Below, piece after piece: positions 1-8,576 of a stretch of DNA of 64,000 bases. The position numbers and the translations under genes are program-made. Source of the stretch: Acidianus hospitalis (GTDB lineage: Archaea; Thermoproteota; Thermoprotei_A; Sulfolobales; Sulfolobaceae); assembly GCA_046533895.1 (NCBI GenBank), contig JAWDOK010000001.1:186001-250000 (forward strand), in the 5' to 3' direction. The notes under the pieces were generated by a model that saw nothing but the letters and a program-made list of their open reading frames with translations, was not told where the DNA came from and ran no database searches. Numbering within the stretch: the first letter of the stretch is position 1; each line of letters starts with the position of its first letter.

Positions 1-1
1 T

Positions 2-1108
2 GAGCTTTTAAGCCTTTTAAAGAGCGTTAAGATAGATGAAGACACTGCATTATCTATTGCTAGAACATTTGTAACTGATGGAAAAAGCTTGCTTTCAGAA
101 TTTTTCGAGTCAGATGAAGTAATTTCTGCCTTAATAGAAGATGCGGTAGTTGGAACTTATGCGTCACCTTCTATGCCTGGAACCGCGTACGTGCTAGCTC
201 ATCACGTTATAGGCGAAGTTAATGGAATAAAAGGTGCATGGGGGTACGTTGAAGGAGGAATGGGCGGAGTTACTCAAGCTTTGAAAAAAGCTGCAGAAAG
301 TGTTGGAGTAGATATTTTTGAATCTTCTCCGGTGGATGAAATACTAGTCGATAAGGGAGAAGTTAAAGGCGTAAAATTAAGCTCAGGAAAAGTAATTGAA
401 TCTAAAATTGTTGTTTCAAACGCAGATCCTAAGACTACGTTCCTTAAATTGCTTAAGAATGCTGAAGTTGACGATGAATTAATTAGAAGAATAAGGTCTT
501 TGAAAACTACTGGAGTTTCCTTTAAAATAGTTGGCTATTCCGAGGAATTGCCTGACTTTGGAAATGGAAAATCATTATCACCAGAACATATAGCCTCCGA
601 GTTAATAATGCCTAGCACTGAATATATAGAGAAAGCTTACTTAGATGCTAAAGTATTAGGGTACTCCAGAGAACCATGGCTTTCAATAAATATACAATCT
701 TCTGTAGATCCTACCGTCGCCCCTCCAGGAAAGTTTTCTATTTCAATTTTTGGTCAGTACTTGCCTTATAATAAAAAATTGGACGAAATTAAAGATAAAA
801 TAGCTGAGATAACTTTTGATAAAATTAGGGAATTCGCTCCTAACTTTAAACTAGCTAAGTATGAGGTACTAACTCCTTTAGATATTGAAAGGAGATTTGG
901 AATATGGGAAGGTAATATATTTCATTTAGATATGACTTCAGACCAGCTTTATGTATTTAGGCCAACGATAGGCTTAAGTAATTATTCTACTCCTATCAAG
1001 GGATTGTATTTGTGCGGTTCTGGAACCCATCCTGGTGGAGGCGTTACTGGTGCTCCAGGGTATAATGCTGCCATGAAAATTTTGTCAGACCTAAAGAAAA
1101 GAAAGTAA
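2..1108 (+). CDS. Phytoene dehydrogenase-like FAD oxidoreductase (5' end missing)
   Basis: The reading frame is open from base 2 and continues past the left edge, so this is the C-terminal part of a larger protein; the in-frame TTG at 89 is not its start. The end carries the flavin-binding signature of the CrtI/phytoene desaturase-like (COG1233) family, reading GLYLCGSGTHPGGG then GAPGYNAA near the C-terminus. Family members oxidise or reduce polyprenyl or related hydrophobic substrates using FAD. The substrate cannot be told from the fragment. The missing N-terminus should hold the GxGxxG dinucleotide motif. Confidence 0.85.
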   Translation, partial: ELLSLLKSVKIDEDTALSIARTFVTDGKSLLSEFFESDEVISALIEDAVVGTYASPSMPGTAYVLAHHVIGEVNGIKGAWGYVEGGMGGVTQALKKAAESVGVDIFESSPVDEILVDKGEVKGVKLSSGKVIESKIVVSNADPKTTFLKLLKNAEVDDELIRRIRSLKTTGVSFKIVGYSEELPDFGNGKSLSPEHIASELIMPSTEYIEKAYLDAKVLGYSREPWLSINIQSSVDPTVAPPGKFSISIFGQYLPYNKKLDEIKDKIAEITFDKIREFAPNFKLAKYEVLTPLDIERRFGIWEGNIFHLDMTSDQLYVFRPTIGLSNYSTPIKGLYLCGSGTHPGGGVTGAPGYNAAMKILSDLKKRK

Positions 1109-1164
1109 AATTAATCTAATGTAGTCTTAAATAGATGCGAAGAGAAGTATTTTATTGATAACTC

Positions 1165-2982
1165 ATGAACTTAAGCTACACTTATGAGATCATCATACTT
1201 TTTATATTACTTTCTATAATTGGTATCATACTTATGGGGATATTTAAAAGATTTACTACTAATTTCATGACGAGCGATAAAGCCACGCAGTTACAACTTA
1301 AAGGTAAGAAGAAAGGAGAAGATGAAGAAAGGAAAATTAGTTGGAATGATATTGGAGGCTATGAAGATGTTAAGAAAGAGATAATAGAATATGTAGAATT
1401 TCCATTGAAAAATAAGGAATTAGCTTTAAAATATGGATTAAGACCTCCAAAAGGTATATTATTATTTGGGCCTCCTGGCTGTGGAAAAACTTTGATGATG
1501 AGGGCTTTGGCCAGTGATGCAAAGTTAAATTTCATATATGTTAACGTTAGCGATATAATGAGCAAGTGGTACGGCGAAAGCGAAGCCAGATTAAGGGAAT
1601 TGTTTGCCAACGCAAGAAAGAACGCTCCCTGTTTACTCTTCTTTGATGAGATAGATACAATAGGAACTAAAAGAGAAAGCCATACCGGAGATTCGGTTAC
1701 GCCTAGATTACTTTCATTAATGCTTTCAGAAATTGATGGGTTAAATAGTGAAGACGGAGTAATAATTGTTGGATCAACTAACGTTCCTCAACTTCTAGAT
1801 AAGGCGTTATTGAGGGCTGGAAGATTTGACAAATTAATTTACGTTGGTCCTCCAAATAAAGAAGCTAGAAAAGAAATTTTGAAGATACATTGTAAAAATA
1901 AGCCGCTAGCAGAGGACGTGGATTTAGACAAGATAGCAGATATGACAGAAAGATACAGCGGTGCCGACTTGGCAAACATATGTCAAGAAGCAGCTAGGAA
2001 GGCAGCTATAGAAGCAATGCAAACTGGTAAAGATGTTAAAATAACCATGAAAGATTTCATGGAAATAATTCAGAGGTACAAGCCTAGTATAACATTACAA
2101 ATGATTGAAGATTTTGAAAAGTTTAGATTAGATTTTGAGAGAAGATCTAGAAAAGGAGAAGATTTAGAGTCTGAAATAGAAGATAAGATAACTTTAGATG
2201 ATATTGGAGGATATACAAAAGTTAAAACTGAACTGAAGGAATTACTAGAATTACAATTAAAATATTCAAAATTAATGGAGCAAATGAGAGTACCTCCAAT
2301 AAGAGGAATCTTACTTTACGGTCCTCCTGGTGTAGGTAAGACAATGATGGCAAAGGCATTAGCAAAAACGCTGGATGTTAAATTAATTTCTGTTAGTGTT
2401 GCAGAAATCATGTATAAGGGATATGAAGGTGCAGTATCAATATTAAAGGAGGTATTTAATAGAGCTAGAGAAAATAAGCCTTCTATTATATTATTGGATG
2501 AATTGGACGCAATAGCTTCAAAAAGGTCTCAAAAAGACAGTACTGACTCCTCAAAGATCGTTAATCAACTTTTAACTGAAATGGACGGAATAAGGAATTT
2601 GAAAGAAGTAGTAGTTATAGGTACAACAAATAGAGTAAAAACTATAGATCCGGCTTTACTTAGGCCAGGAAGATTTGATATAATAGTTCACATGGATTTG
2701 CCAAATGAGGAAGAAAGATTAGACATCTTACAAAAGTATATTGGAAAAGACGTTTGCGAGAGAGTTGATTGCAGAGAAATTGCAAAACGTACTGAGGGAT
2801 ATACTGGAGCAGATTTAGCAGCAGTAGCTAGGGAAGCCAAGATAAGAGTTTTGAAGGACATTATAAGAGGAAACAAGGACAGAGTAATAACTAAAGAGGA
2901 TATAGAAATTGCATTAAATAAAATAAAGCCCTCAATTAAGAATAGGAAGAAAAAGAATTCTGGAGCTCAGAATCAGAAGTGA
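1165..2982 (+). CDS. Membrane-anchored tandem AAA ATPase (Cdc48/VAT-like, no N-domain)
   Basis: The 605-residue protein has two AAA modules: Walker A GPPGCGKT at about 102-109 with Walker B LLFFDEID, and Walker A GPPGVGKT at about 386-393 with Walker B IILLDELD. Residues 8-27 form a single hydrophobic membrane segment, followed by a charged linker. It therefore lacks the substrate-recruiting N-domain of Cdc48/VAT and instead appears tethered to the membrane. Unfolding or extraction of membrane proteins is the natural inference but is not shown here. Its 3' end overlaps the convergent phosphatase gene by 47 bases. Confidence 0.9.
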   Translation: MNLSYTYEIIILFILLSIIGIILMGIFKRFTTNFMTSDKATQLQLKGKKKGEDEERKISWNDIGGYEDVKKEIIEYVEFPLKNKELALKYGLRPPKGILLFGPPGCGKTLMMRALASDAKLNFIYVNVSDIMSKWYGESEARLRELFANARKNAPCLLFFDEIDTIGTKRESHTGDSVTPRLLSLMLSEIDGLNSEDGVIIVGSTNVPQLLDKALLRAGRFDKLIYVGPPNKEARKEILKIHCKNKPLAEDVDLDKIADMTERYSGADLANICQEAARKAAIEAMQTGKDVKITMKDFMEIIQRYKPSITLQMIEDFEKFRLDFERRSRKGEDLESEIEDKITLDDIGGYTKVKTELKELLELQLKYSKLMEQMRVPPIRGILLYGPPGVGKTMMAKALAKTLDVKLISVSVAEIMYKGYEGAVSILKEVFNRARENKPSIILLDELDAIASKRSQKDSTDSSKIVNQLLTEMDGIRNLKEVVVIGTTNRVKTIDPALLRPGRFDIIVHMDLPNEEERLDILQKYIGKDVCERVDCREIAKRTEGYTGADLAAVAREAKIRVLKDIIRGNKDRVITKEDIEIALNKIKPSIKNRKKKNSGAQNQK

Positions 2983-3718
2983 CTATTATTTCTGGAACGA
3001 CGTCAACGTATTTTAAGCTAAACGTCACTTCTCTTCCTTTTAAATCTAGAGATCTTATTCCAAGTTTTTCACAAAATCCTTTTGATGAAGCAATATCAAC
3101 GTTTCTTAGTTTGCCCCTTATATCAAAATAGAGATACGCTCTTCCAGTACAGACGAGTATCATATCAAGTGAAGCAGAACCTAATGTTCTTATTTTTATT
3201 CCGTTACCTACTTTTGAAATTATCGAATATGCCTCATTTATTTTGTCTTTATTATAATAGGGTAGTACTATCTTGTCAGTAGGTTTTCTCTTATCTACCT
3301 TTACACTATTTATATATGCTCCGTTTTCATCGTACGAGTAAATATTGTTACCAAAAACTTCTGCAACTATTCCAGCATAAGGTAAAAATTTTTCTTCTTC
3401 AATTTTTTTATATATGGCTATTGAAACTGATGACCAAGGTATTCCAGTTATGTAGTTAGTGCTTCCATCTAATGGGTCAATTATCGCTATATATTCATAG
3501 TTTTCCCTAAATATGCTTCCAGACTCTTCAGAAACAAAGGAGAATTTATAGCCGGAATGATCTAGAAGATCAAAAATATATTGCTCTGAAAATTTATCGA
3601 CTCTCCTAGTAGTATCTCCTTGATGATATCCTATTATTTCGTCAATGCCTTTCTTTTCGTGTAATTCTCTCAAGTATTTTGTAGCTTCCTCTCCAATTTT
3701 CCTTAATGTGTTAATCAA
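2936..3718 (-). CDS. Inositol monophosphatase / fructose-1,6-bisphosphatase family enzyme
   Basis: Metal-dependent sugar or inositol phosphate phosphatase. The acidic pair SEES at about 63-66 and the DPLDGS motif at 81-86 are the metal-binding core. The third motif, normally WDxAAG, reads NVDIAS, so the Asp is kept but the Trp is lost. The archaeal family often has both IMPase and FBPase activity; which one applies is not visible. Start is TTG at 3718, one base after the stop of the thioredoxin reductase gene, so the two are probably cotranscribed. The 3' end is convergent with, and overlaps, the AAA ATPase gene. Confidence 0.88.
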   Translation of the reverse strand: MINTLRKIGEEATKYLRELHEKKGIDEIIGYHQGDTTRRVDKFSEQYIFDLLDHSGYKFSFVSEESGSIFRENYEYIAIIDPLDGSTNYITGIPWSSVSIAIYKKIEEEKFLPYAGIVAEVFGNNIYSYDENGAYINSVKVDKRKPTDKIVLPYYNKDKINEAYSIISKVGNGIKIRTLGSASLDMILVCTGRAYLYFDIRGKLRNVDIASSKGFCEKLGIRSLDLKGREVTFSLKYVDVVPEIIVTSDSELQNSFSSYS

Positions 3719-3719
3719 T

Positions 3720-4691
3720 TCACTTTTTCCCCTTCTTCTCGTTTAGATAAGTGAACACACTATGAGCAGCTACTGCTCCTTGTGCGGTAGCAGTAATTAT
3801 TTGTCTAAAACCTAACCACATTCCAGTACAGTCTCCTGCTGCAAATACTCCAGGTAAGTTGGTTCTCATCCATTCATCAACCTTTATATAACCATGACTA
3901 TCCACTTCTAGATTATTAACTCTTGCAAAATCGGTTGGAGGCTCAAACCCTATTTCAACGAAAACGCCATTAACTGGAATCTCTTTTACCTCCTTTGTGA
4001 CAAGGTTTTCAACGATAACGCTCTTTACTATTTTTTCTCCCTTTATTTCTTTCACTACAGAGTTTAAGATAAATTCTACATTTTGCTTTTGTTTTACTAA
4101 TTCTACATAGTATGGTTGAGCTTTGAATTGATCTCTCCTATGTATTAAGTATACCTTAGTGGCATATCTTGATAATAATTCTGCTCCTTCTAAAGCAGAG
4201 TCTCCTCCACCTACTACTGCAACAACCTTTTTCCTAAATAATGGTGCGTCACAAATTGAACAATAAGATACTCCTCTGCCAGTGAATTCTGCCTCTCCAG
4301 GGACATTTAATTTCCTTCTTTTTACTCCTACAGCAACAATTAGTGTTGTTGCTCTAAATTCTCCTTTTCTTTTAGTTTTTACAATGTATTCATCTCCTTC
4401 TCTTCTAAAACTTTCTACAGTATCTAAAATTACTGGAATATTATATTTTTCAATATGTGCATTAAAAGTTTTTATCATGTCCTGAGCCTGTATTCCTATT
4501 AACCCTAGATAGTCATCAACTTCACCTGCTTCAGTTAATTGACCTCCCGGAGTTTCTCCTATAACTAGAGTTTTTAACATGTACCTTCCTGCATATAAGG
4601 CTGCACCGTATGCTGCTGGTCCTATTCCAATTATTATTACGTCAAATTTTTCGCCAGGTTTTATATCCGCAGTTTTGGGAAGTAGACTCAT
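3720..4691 (-). CDS. trxB: Thioredoxin reductase (NADPH/FAD)
   Basis: The 323-residue low-molecular-weight thioredoxin reductase transfers electrons from NADPH through FAD to thioredoxin-like proteins. Seen: FAD motif GIGPAA (22-27), redox pair CSIC (C144, C147), NADPH motif GGGDSA (161-166) and the closing FAD motif AAGDCTG. The pair is CSIC instead of the common bacterial CATC. ATG at 4691 is the only reasonable start. The promoter must lie in the 51-base gap to the divergent dihydropteroate-synthase-like gene. Confidence 0.95.
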   Translation of the reverse strand: MSLLPKTADIKPGEKFDVIIIGIGPAAYGAALYAGRYMLKTLVIGETPGGQLTEAGEVDDYLGLIGIQAQDMIKTFNAHIEKYNIPVILDTVESFRREGDEYIVKTKRKGEFRATTLIVAVGVKRRKLNVPGEAEFTGRGVSYCSICDAPLFRKKVVAVVGGGDSALEGAELLSRYATKVYLIHRRDQFKAQPYYVELVKQKQNVEFILNSVVKEIKGEKIVKSVIVENLVTKEVKEIPVNGVFVEIGFEPPTDFARVNNLEVDSHGYIKVDEWMRTNLPGVFAAGDCTGMWLGFRQIITATAQGAVAAHSVFTYLNEKKGKK

Positions 4692-4713
4692 TAAGTGTAT
4701 TTAGAATATATAG

Positions 4714-4720
4714 ATTTAAA
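4714..4720 (+). promoter_or_regulatory. TATA box for the dihydropteroate synthase-like gene
   Basis: The AT-rich box atttaaa is centred about 26 bases before GTG 4743. In Sulfolobales this spacing marks a leaderless transcript, so the box supports 4743 and not the earlier in-frame GTG at 4695, which would leave no room for a promoter against the divergent trxB start. Confidence 0.5.
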
Positions 4721-4742
4721 GGTTAATTACTCTTGGAATATT

Positions 4743-6221
4743 GTGAAGGCATTACTTATCACTGGCAAGTTAGCTTATCCTATAGTCAAGGAAGTGGCAA
4801 AGAAGATTAAGAATGTTAAAGCAGAGGTTAAAGCTTTAAATTACCCAGTGGCGTCTTTGATGAGCGTACAATATATTCTTGAAAATATAAAAAATGATAA
4901 TCTAAAAGATTTTGATATAATCGTCCTGCCAGGTTTAGTTTTTGGTGATGCAAAGATAATAGAAGAAGAAACTGGAATTAAAACGGTAAAAGGAACTGAA
5001 AATGCATGGGATCTTCCGCTAGTTTTTGATGCATTAAATCAAGGTATAGAACTATCTACAGTTTATCCTGCAGACAAAATTTTAGGTAAAATAAGGACAG
5101 AAAAAGTATTGAAAACATTAGAAGAAATTGAAGAAAAACAAGAAGTAGCGTTTGAGCAAGGCATAAAAATTCCATTAAGACCACCCCCTTTTAGAGTATT
5201 TTTGGAGCTAGACCCTACATGGTCTATTGAGAGAATTTTGGAAGAAATTGAAAGGACTAAGGAATTTGTTGATATATATGTTATAGGATTTCCAGTAGGT
5301 CATGACGACTTAGACGACGTAAGAAATAAGATTAGAAAAGCTAAAGATTCAGGAGTTATAGTAGGAATAGACAGCGATTCGCCAAGGGAAATGATAGAAG
5401 GAATAAAAGAAGGCGCGGATTTTGTTTTTAATATAAATGAAGTGAACTATAAGAAACTTGAAGAGGTTAAGAATAAGGCTGCTTTTGTTGTGGCTCCTTT
5501 TAATGTTGAGAATAAATCTGAGATAGTAATTAAACTTACTAAAATACTTTCAAGTAAAGGTTTTACTAAGCTAATTTTGGATGCAGTTTTATCGCCACCT
5601 CTTCAAGGTATGGTTGATAGTTTCATAGAATATAAAAGAATAAGGGAGGCTTTACCTCAATATCCATTATTAATGGGCACTCTAAATGTTACTGAGTTAG
5701 TTGACGCTGATAGTCATGGAATGAACGCGTTACTTACAGCAATTGCTGGAGAATTGGGTATTTCTTGTCTTTTAACTATGGAAAAAGGTAAAACAAGGTG
5801 GAGCTCTTGGGAAATAAAAGAGGCATCTAAGATGGTTAGCGTTTCTCTTATTCAGAAAAGAGCGCCTAAGGATTTAGGGGTAGATTTGCTTATTTTAAAG
5901 GATAAAGTTAGATATAAAGAAGAGGAAGAAGAACTAAAGGATTTTATTACAGTAGAGCACAACGAACCAGAAATGGATAGTGCAGGTTTTGCAAAAATTT
6001 CCTTAGTTAACGGTAAGATAGCTTTAACCTTTTATGGTAAGGACAAAATTACTCTAGTGGGAGACGAAGCCTTATCCATAGGGAGGGAATTAGTAAAGAG
6101 AGTAAATATAAGTAAACAGCACGCTGTTTATATAGGATACGAATTAGCTAAAGCTGAAATAGCTAGAAATCTAGATAAAAATTATATTCAAGATATTCCC
6201 TTATTTAAGAAGATTCATTAA
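4743..6221 (+). CDS. Dihydropteroate synthase-like protein
   Basis: About 492 residues from GTG 4743 (MKALLITGKLAYP). It matches the archaeal dihydropteroate-synthase-related family of roughly 500 residues: an N-terminal Rossmann-like segment, a central TIM barrel with LELDP, VIVGIDSDSP and ADSHG-type strands, and a C-terminal region. A role in tetrahydropterin-type C1 carrier synthesis is expected from the family and supported by PTPS-like and MptE-like genes within 4.5 kb; the exact reaction is unproven. The stop overlaps the next start as TAATG. A longer start at 4695 is possible but conflicts with the TATA position. Confidence 0.82.
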   Translation: MKALLITGKLAYPIVKEVAKKIKNVKAEVKALNYPVASLMSVQYILENIKNDNLKDFDIIVLPGLVFGDAKIIEEETGIKTVKGTENAWDLPLVFDALNQGIELSTVYPADKILGKIRTEKVLKTLEEIEEKQEVAFEQGIKIPLRPPPFRVFLELDPTWSIERILEEIERTKEFVDIYVIGFPVGHDDLDDVRNKIRKAKDSGVIVGIDSDSPREMIEGIKEGADFVFNINEVNYKKLEEVKNKAAFVVAPFNVENKSEIVIKLTKILSSKGFTKLILDAVLSPPLQGMVDSFIEYKRIREALPQYPLLMGTLNVTELVDADSHGMNALLTAIAGELGISCLLTMEKGKTRWSSWEIKEASKMVSVSLIQKRAPKDLGVDLLILKDKVRYKEEEEELKDFITVEHNEPEMDSAGFAKISLVNGKIALTFYGKDKITLVGDEALSIGRELVKRVNISKQHAVYIGYELAKAEIARNLDKNYIQDIPLFKKIH

Positions 6222-6622
6222 TGATAATCTCGGTTCCAGACGTAATTTATTTACATAGTGGTGAATATACTATCTCAATATCAGTTTTACCTACGAAGAC
6301 TGAAGGAGAAGTTATAGAAATTTTAAAATCTACCATGAGAATCAGTGAGTGTAAAGATAAGCTCTTATGTTATCCACGTATTTTTGGTGGAATTTTCATA
6401 TTTTTGAGAAAGTCAATATTATCTAGGATAGAGTTTGACGGCTATTTATGCCAAGGGAAAGATGGCGAACTTTTCGATGTGAACAAATTTCATGAAAATC
6501 TAAAACATGATTTCTCCTGTTTTAGGTTTGATGATGGTAAGATTTACTGTTTTTCTAGAGCGAGAAAAGATAAAGAATGTAAACCAATAGATAATATTGG
6601 CTTAAGATTTATTGTGGACTAG
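6221..6622 (+). CDS. Conserved hypothetical protein following the DHPS-like gene
   Basis: The 133-residue soluble protein is not recognised. Its ATG overlaps the stop of the upstream gene by one base, so the two should be translationally coupled and a shared role in the pterin pathway is the simplest reading. It has five cysteines but no CxxC pair and no catalytic motif I can name. The 3' end overlaps the convergent PTPS-like gene by four bases. Confidence 0.7.
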   Translation: MIISVPDVIYLHSGEYTISISVLPTKTEGEVIEILKSTMRISECKDKLLCYPRIFGGIFIFLRKSILSRIEFDGYLCQGKDGELFDVNKFHENLKHDFSCFRFDDGKIYCFSRARKDKECKPIDNIGLRFIVD

Positions 6623-7029
6623 GGATATTCTATTATTGCATAAGAATCTTTTCCTTCATATATTTTTATTTTTATTGGCATATTTATTCTATTATATATT
6701 TCTTTAGCTAATTCAAAGCCTATATATTCTGCTGTTGGATAGTCTTCTTCAATAATTTTGATCTCATTCCTGAAAGGACCAGAGATTGAGATTTTTTCCA
6801 AATCCTTCTTTGGTACTATCAATTTGTGATCCCACTCCTTAATGATTTTTCCTATTTCATCTTTTAATTTATTAAAATCTATTACAAATCCATTAGCTGG
6901 ATTTATGTTTCCTTCAACTTCGACGTTTATTATGTATGTATGTCCGTGTAATTGGGAATCCCCTGGAGAAGATAAAGTATAATGAGCAGAATCTATTGTA
7001 AACCCTTCAATTCCGATCTTAACTTTCAT
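6619..7029 (-). CDS. 6-pyruvoyl-tetrahydropterin synthase-like protein
   Basis: The 136-residue T-fold protein has the zinc histidines of the PTPS/QueD family: H16 in SAH and H28/H30 in LHGHTY, plus the WDHK segment and a C-terminal YEG with the ligand-binding Glu. The catalytic Cys, four residues before LHGH, is Asp (D24) here. PTPS-like enzymes act on dihydroneopterin triphosphate-type substrates, and alternatives with a replaced Cys can act as aldolases making 6-hydroxymethyldihydropterin. That would supply the MptE-like enzyme encoded nearby. It follows the unknown gene at 7019 with an 11-base overlap. Confidence 0.85.
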   Translation of the reverse strand: MKVKIGIEGFTIDSAHYTLSSPGDSQLHGHTYIINVEVEGNINPANGFVIDFNKLKDEIGKIIKEWDHKLIVPKKDLEKISISGPFRNEIKIIEEDYPTAEYIGFELAKEIYNRINMPIKIKIYEGKDSYAIIEYP

Positions 7030-7516
7030 TTAAGGCCCTCCTGAGGTTTTTATTGAAATGCTCCCATAATGAATCTGCAAGATATTTAATTTCATCGCAC
7101 AGAGATCTTATATTCTCATCATTTTTAATCTCATCTATTAATTTAGCTACTTCATAAAGTGAGCTGAATTCATCACCTTTAGCTATCACTTTATCTTCAA
7201 AGATTATACTATTATTACCCACTATAACGTTACCTCCTTCTTCTACAATTTTATATATAGTATAGGCAAGATTTTCTAAATTAACACGATAATTAGAGAA
7301 CTTAAATTCTAGTTCTTGAAGTAATGTATTTATATTATCATCTATCAAATTTTCTAGGCCATCCAGAATTTCTAACTGTTCCTTGAAATTTTCATTATTT
7401 AATAGTTCCTTGAAATTTGAATTCCTTAAACATTCAGTATCGCACGGTATTTCAATATCTAAAATCTTAATTTTTTTACTAGGTTTAAGATTGAGGTATT
7501 CTTTTACAACATCCAC
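7019..7516 (-). CDS. Hypothetical protein, operon partner of PTPS-like gene
   Basis: The 165-residue, acidic, mostly helical protein is not recognised. It has Cys residues near 25 and 29 (CDTEC) but no known motif. Its stop lies inside the start of the PTPS-like gene (11-base overlap), so both should be made from one transcript beginning in the short gap before 7551. No membrane segment. Confidence 0.65.
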   Translation of the reverse strand: MDVVKEYLNLKPSKKIKILDIEIPCDTECLRNSNFKELLNNENFKEQLEILDGLENLIDDNINTLLQELEFKFSNYRVNLENLAYTIYKIVEEGGNVIVGNNSIIFEDKVIAKGDEFSSLYEVAKLIDEIKNDENIRSLCDEIKYLADSLWEHFNKNLRRALNES

Positions 7517-7550
7517 AACTTTATTTATATTTGCTTAATATTAAACTGGT

Positions 7551-7982
7551 ATGCTAAAGTTAGTTGAGAATATTTCCTTAGATATTCTTAGCTGGTATGG
7601 AGATAAGTTAAAGGGCATAATTTATGAACCTAATTATAACGTTATTCTAGTAGTATTGGAAGATGTGGATAAGATTTCCCTATTTGCTAGGGGGGAGATA
7701 TATAATTTCTTTTATAATCGACTTAGAGAATTAGATGAATTCAAAAAATTCGTAGTAGAAAATCATAAATCGCCTAGGCTATATGGTATAATTCTTTCAC
7801 CTAAGGAGTTATCTTATAATATACCGAAGTTGATTTACATTATTCATAAAGGTTACATTCTTTATGACCCTAAGGGATTAATTTCTAATATTCGTAAAGC
7901 TAATGTAAAAATTGTAGAAGATTATGATAAGAAAATTTTAGATTTGGGTAAAGTAAAGAAAGGCGAAGTGATAGAAATATGA
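7551..7982 (+). CDS. Possible degenerate nucleotidyltransferase-like protein
   Basis: The 143-residue protein resembles a minimal nucleotidyltransferase (MNT) only in outline: an N-terminal strand followed by ILVVLEDVDK, and a C-terminal IHKGYILYDP segment like the end of MNT proteins. The catalytic GSxxRxxxxxxSDxD signature is not visible, so it may be inactive or a different fold. Its stop overlaps the next start as ATGA. The next gene looks HEPN-like, and MNT and HEPN proteins are commonly paired, which strengthens the reading somewhat. Confidence 0.5.
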   Translation: MLKLVENISLDILSWYGDKLKGIIYEPNYNVILVVLEDVDKISLFARGEIYNFFYNRLRELDEFKKFVVENHKSPRLYGIILSPKELSYNIPKLIYIIHKGYILYDPKGLISNIRKANVKIVEDYDKKILDLGKVKKGEVIEI

Positions 7983-8395
7983 ACTCTAGTGCATTAGCTT
8001 CAGAGTTTTTATTACGCGGTACTAGGACGTTAAAAGAAGCTACTGAAGCTTATAATGAAGGCGATCTGTACTATACTTTAGTTAGATTGGACGAAACCCT
8101 TAATAATTTGGCTAGTGTGATTTTATCCTTATATGGAGTATATTCAGTAGACGGAGACTCCGTTAATGCTCTGTCATATTTAGAAGAGACTAGAGATTTA
8201 GACTCTTCATTAAAATCTTTAATTAAAGAGATTCAAGATCTGGATAGGCAACTTAGCATTACTAACTTTATCGATGAATCCTCGTTAAAATCTCCAAGTG
8301 TGGTAGTAAGAAATGCGGAAGTGAAGACAACTTTAGATAGGATAACTAAAATATTTGATAAAGTACAAGAAGTTTTTGATGAATTCCATAGTTGA
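7979..8395 (+). CDS. HEPN-like helical protein
   Basis: The 138-residue all-helical protein begins with the pattern typical of HEPN domains (an N-terminal helix with repeated Ala/Leu, then EGDLYYTLVRLDETLN). The RNase motif Rx4-6H of toxic HEPN proteins is absent, so it is more likely a binding or partner domain. ATG 7979 overlaps the upstream stop by four bases. It lies between an MNT-like and a TusA-like gene in a tight operon ending in the MptE-like gene. Confidence 0.5.
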   Translation: MNSSALASEFLLRGTRTLKEATEAYNEGDLYYTLVRLDETLNNLASVILSLYGVYSVDGDSVNALSYLEETRDLDSSLKSLIKEIQDLDRQLSITNFIDESSLKSPSVVVRNAEVKTTLDRITKIFDKVQEVFDEFHS

Positions 8396-8576
8396 TTTAG
8401 ATTCAGATCAGTGCTCCTTTGATCCTTTAGAAGCGATAGAGTATCTTAAAGATAAGAAAGAATATGTTATTTTCAAGATTTCTATGAATAATCCTTTTCT
8501 ACAAGATATAAAGAGAAAATATTTTCTACAAATAATAAAGGTTGATGGTGAGATAATATACTTCAAGATTCAATGA
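8379..8576 (+). CDS. TusA/SirA-like small protein
   Basis: From ATG 8379 the protein is 65 residues and follows the TusA pattern: VDLDSDQC, four residues, then LEAIEYL, a central strand, an NPF segment and a final IYFKIQ strand. TusA proteins carry sulfur on the Cys; here the following CPxP is CSFDP, so the Cys is kept and the prolines are partly lost. The start overlaps the previous gene by 17 bases, and an earlier ATG at 8355 would overlap more. The stop overlaps the MptE-like start as ATGA. Confidence 0.5.
   Translation: MNSIVDLDSDQCSFDPLEAIEYLKDKKEYVIFKISMNNPFLQDIKRKYFLQIIKVDGEIIYFKIQ

Noticed and set aside
7979..8395. Toxin-antitoxin interpretation of the MNT-like/HEPN-like pair
   Set aside because: No Rx4-6H motif and no catalytic MNT motif; the pair sits in a metabolic operon.
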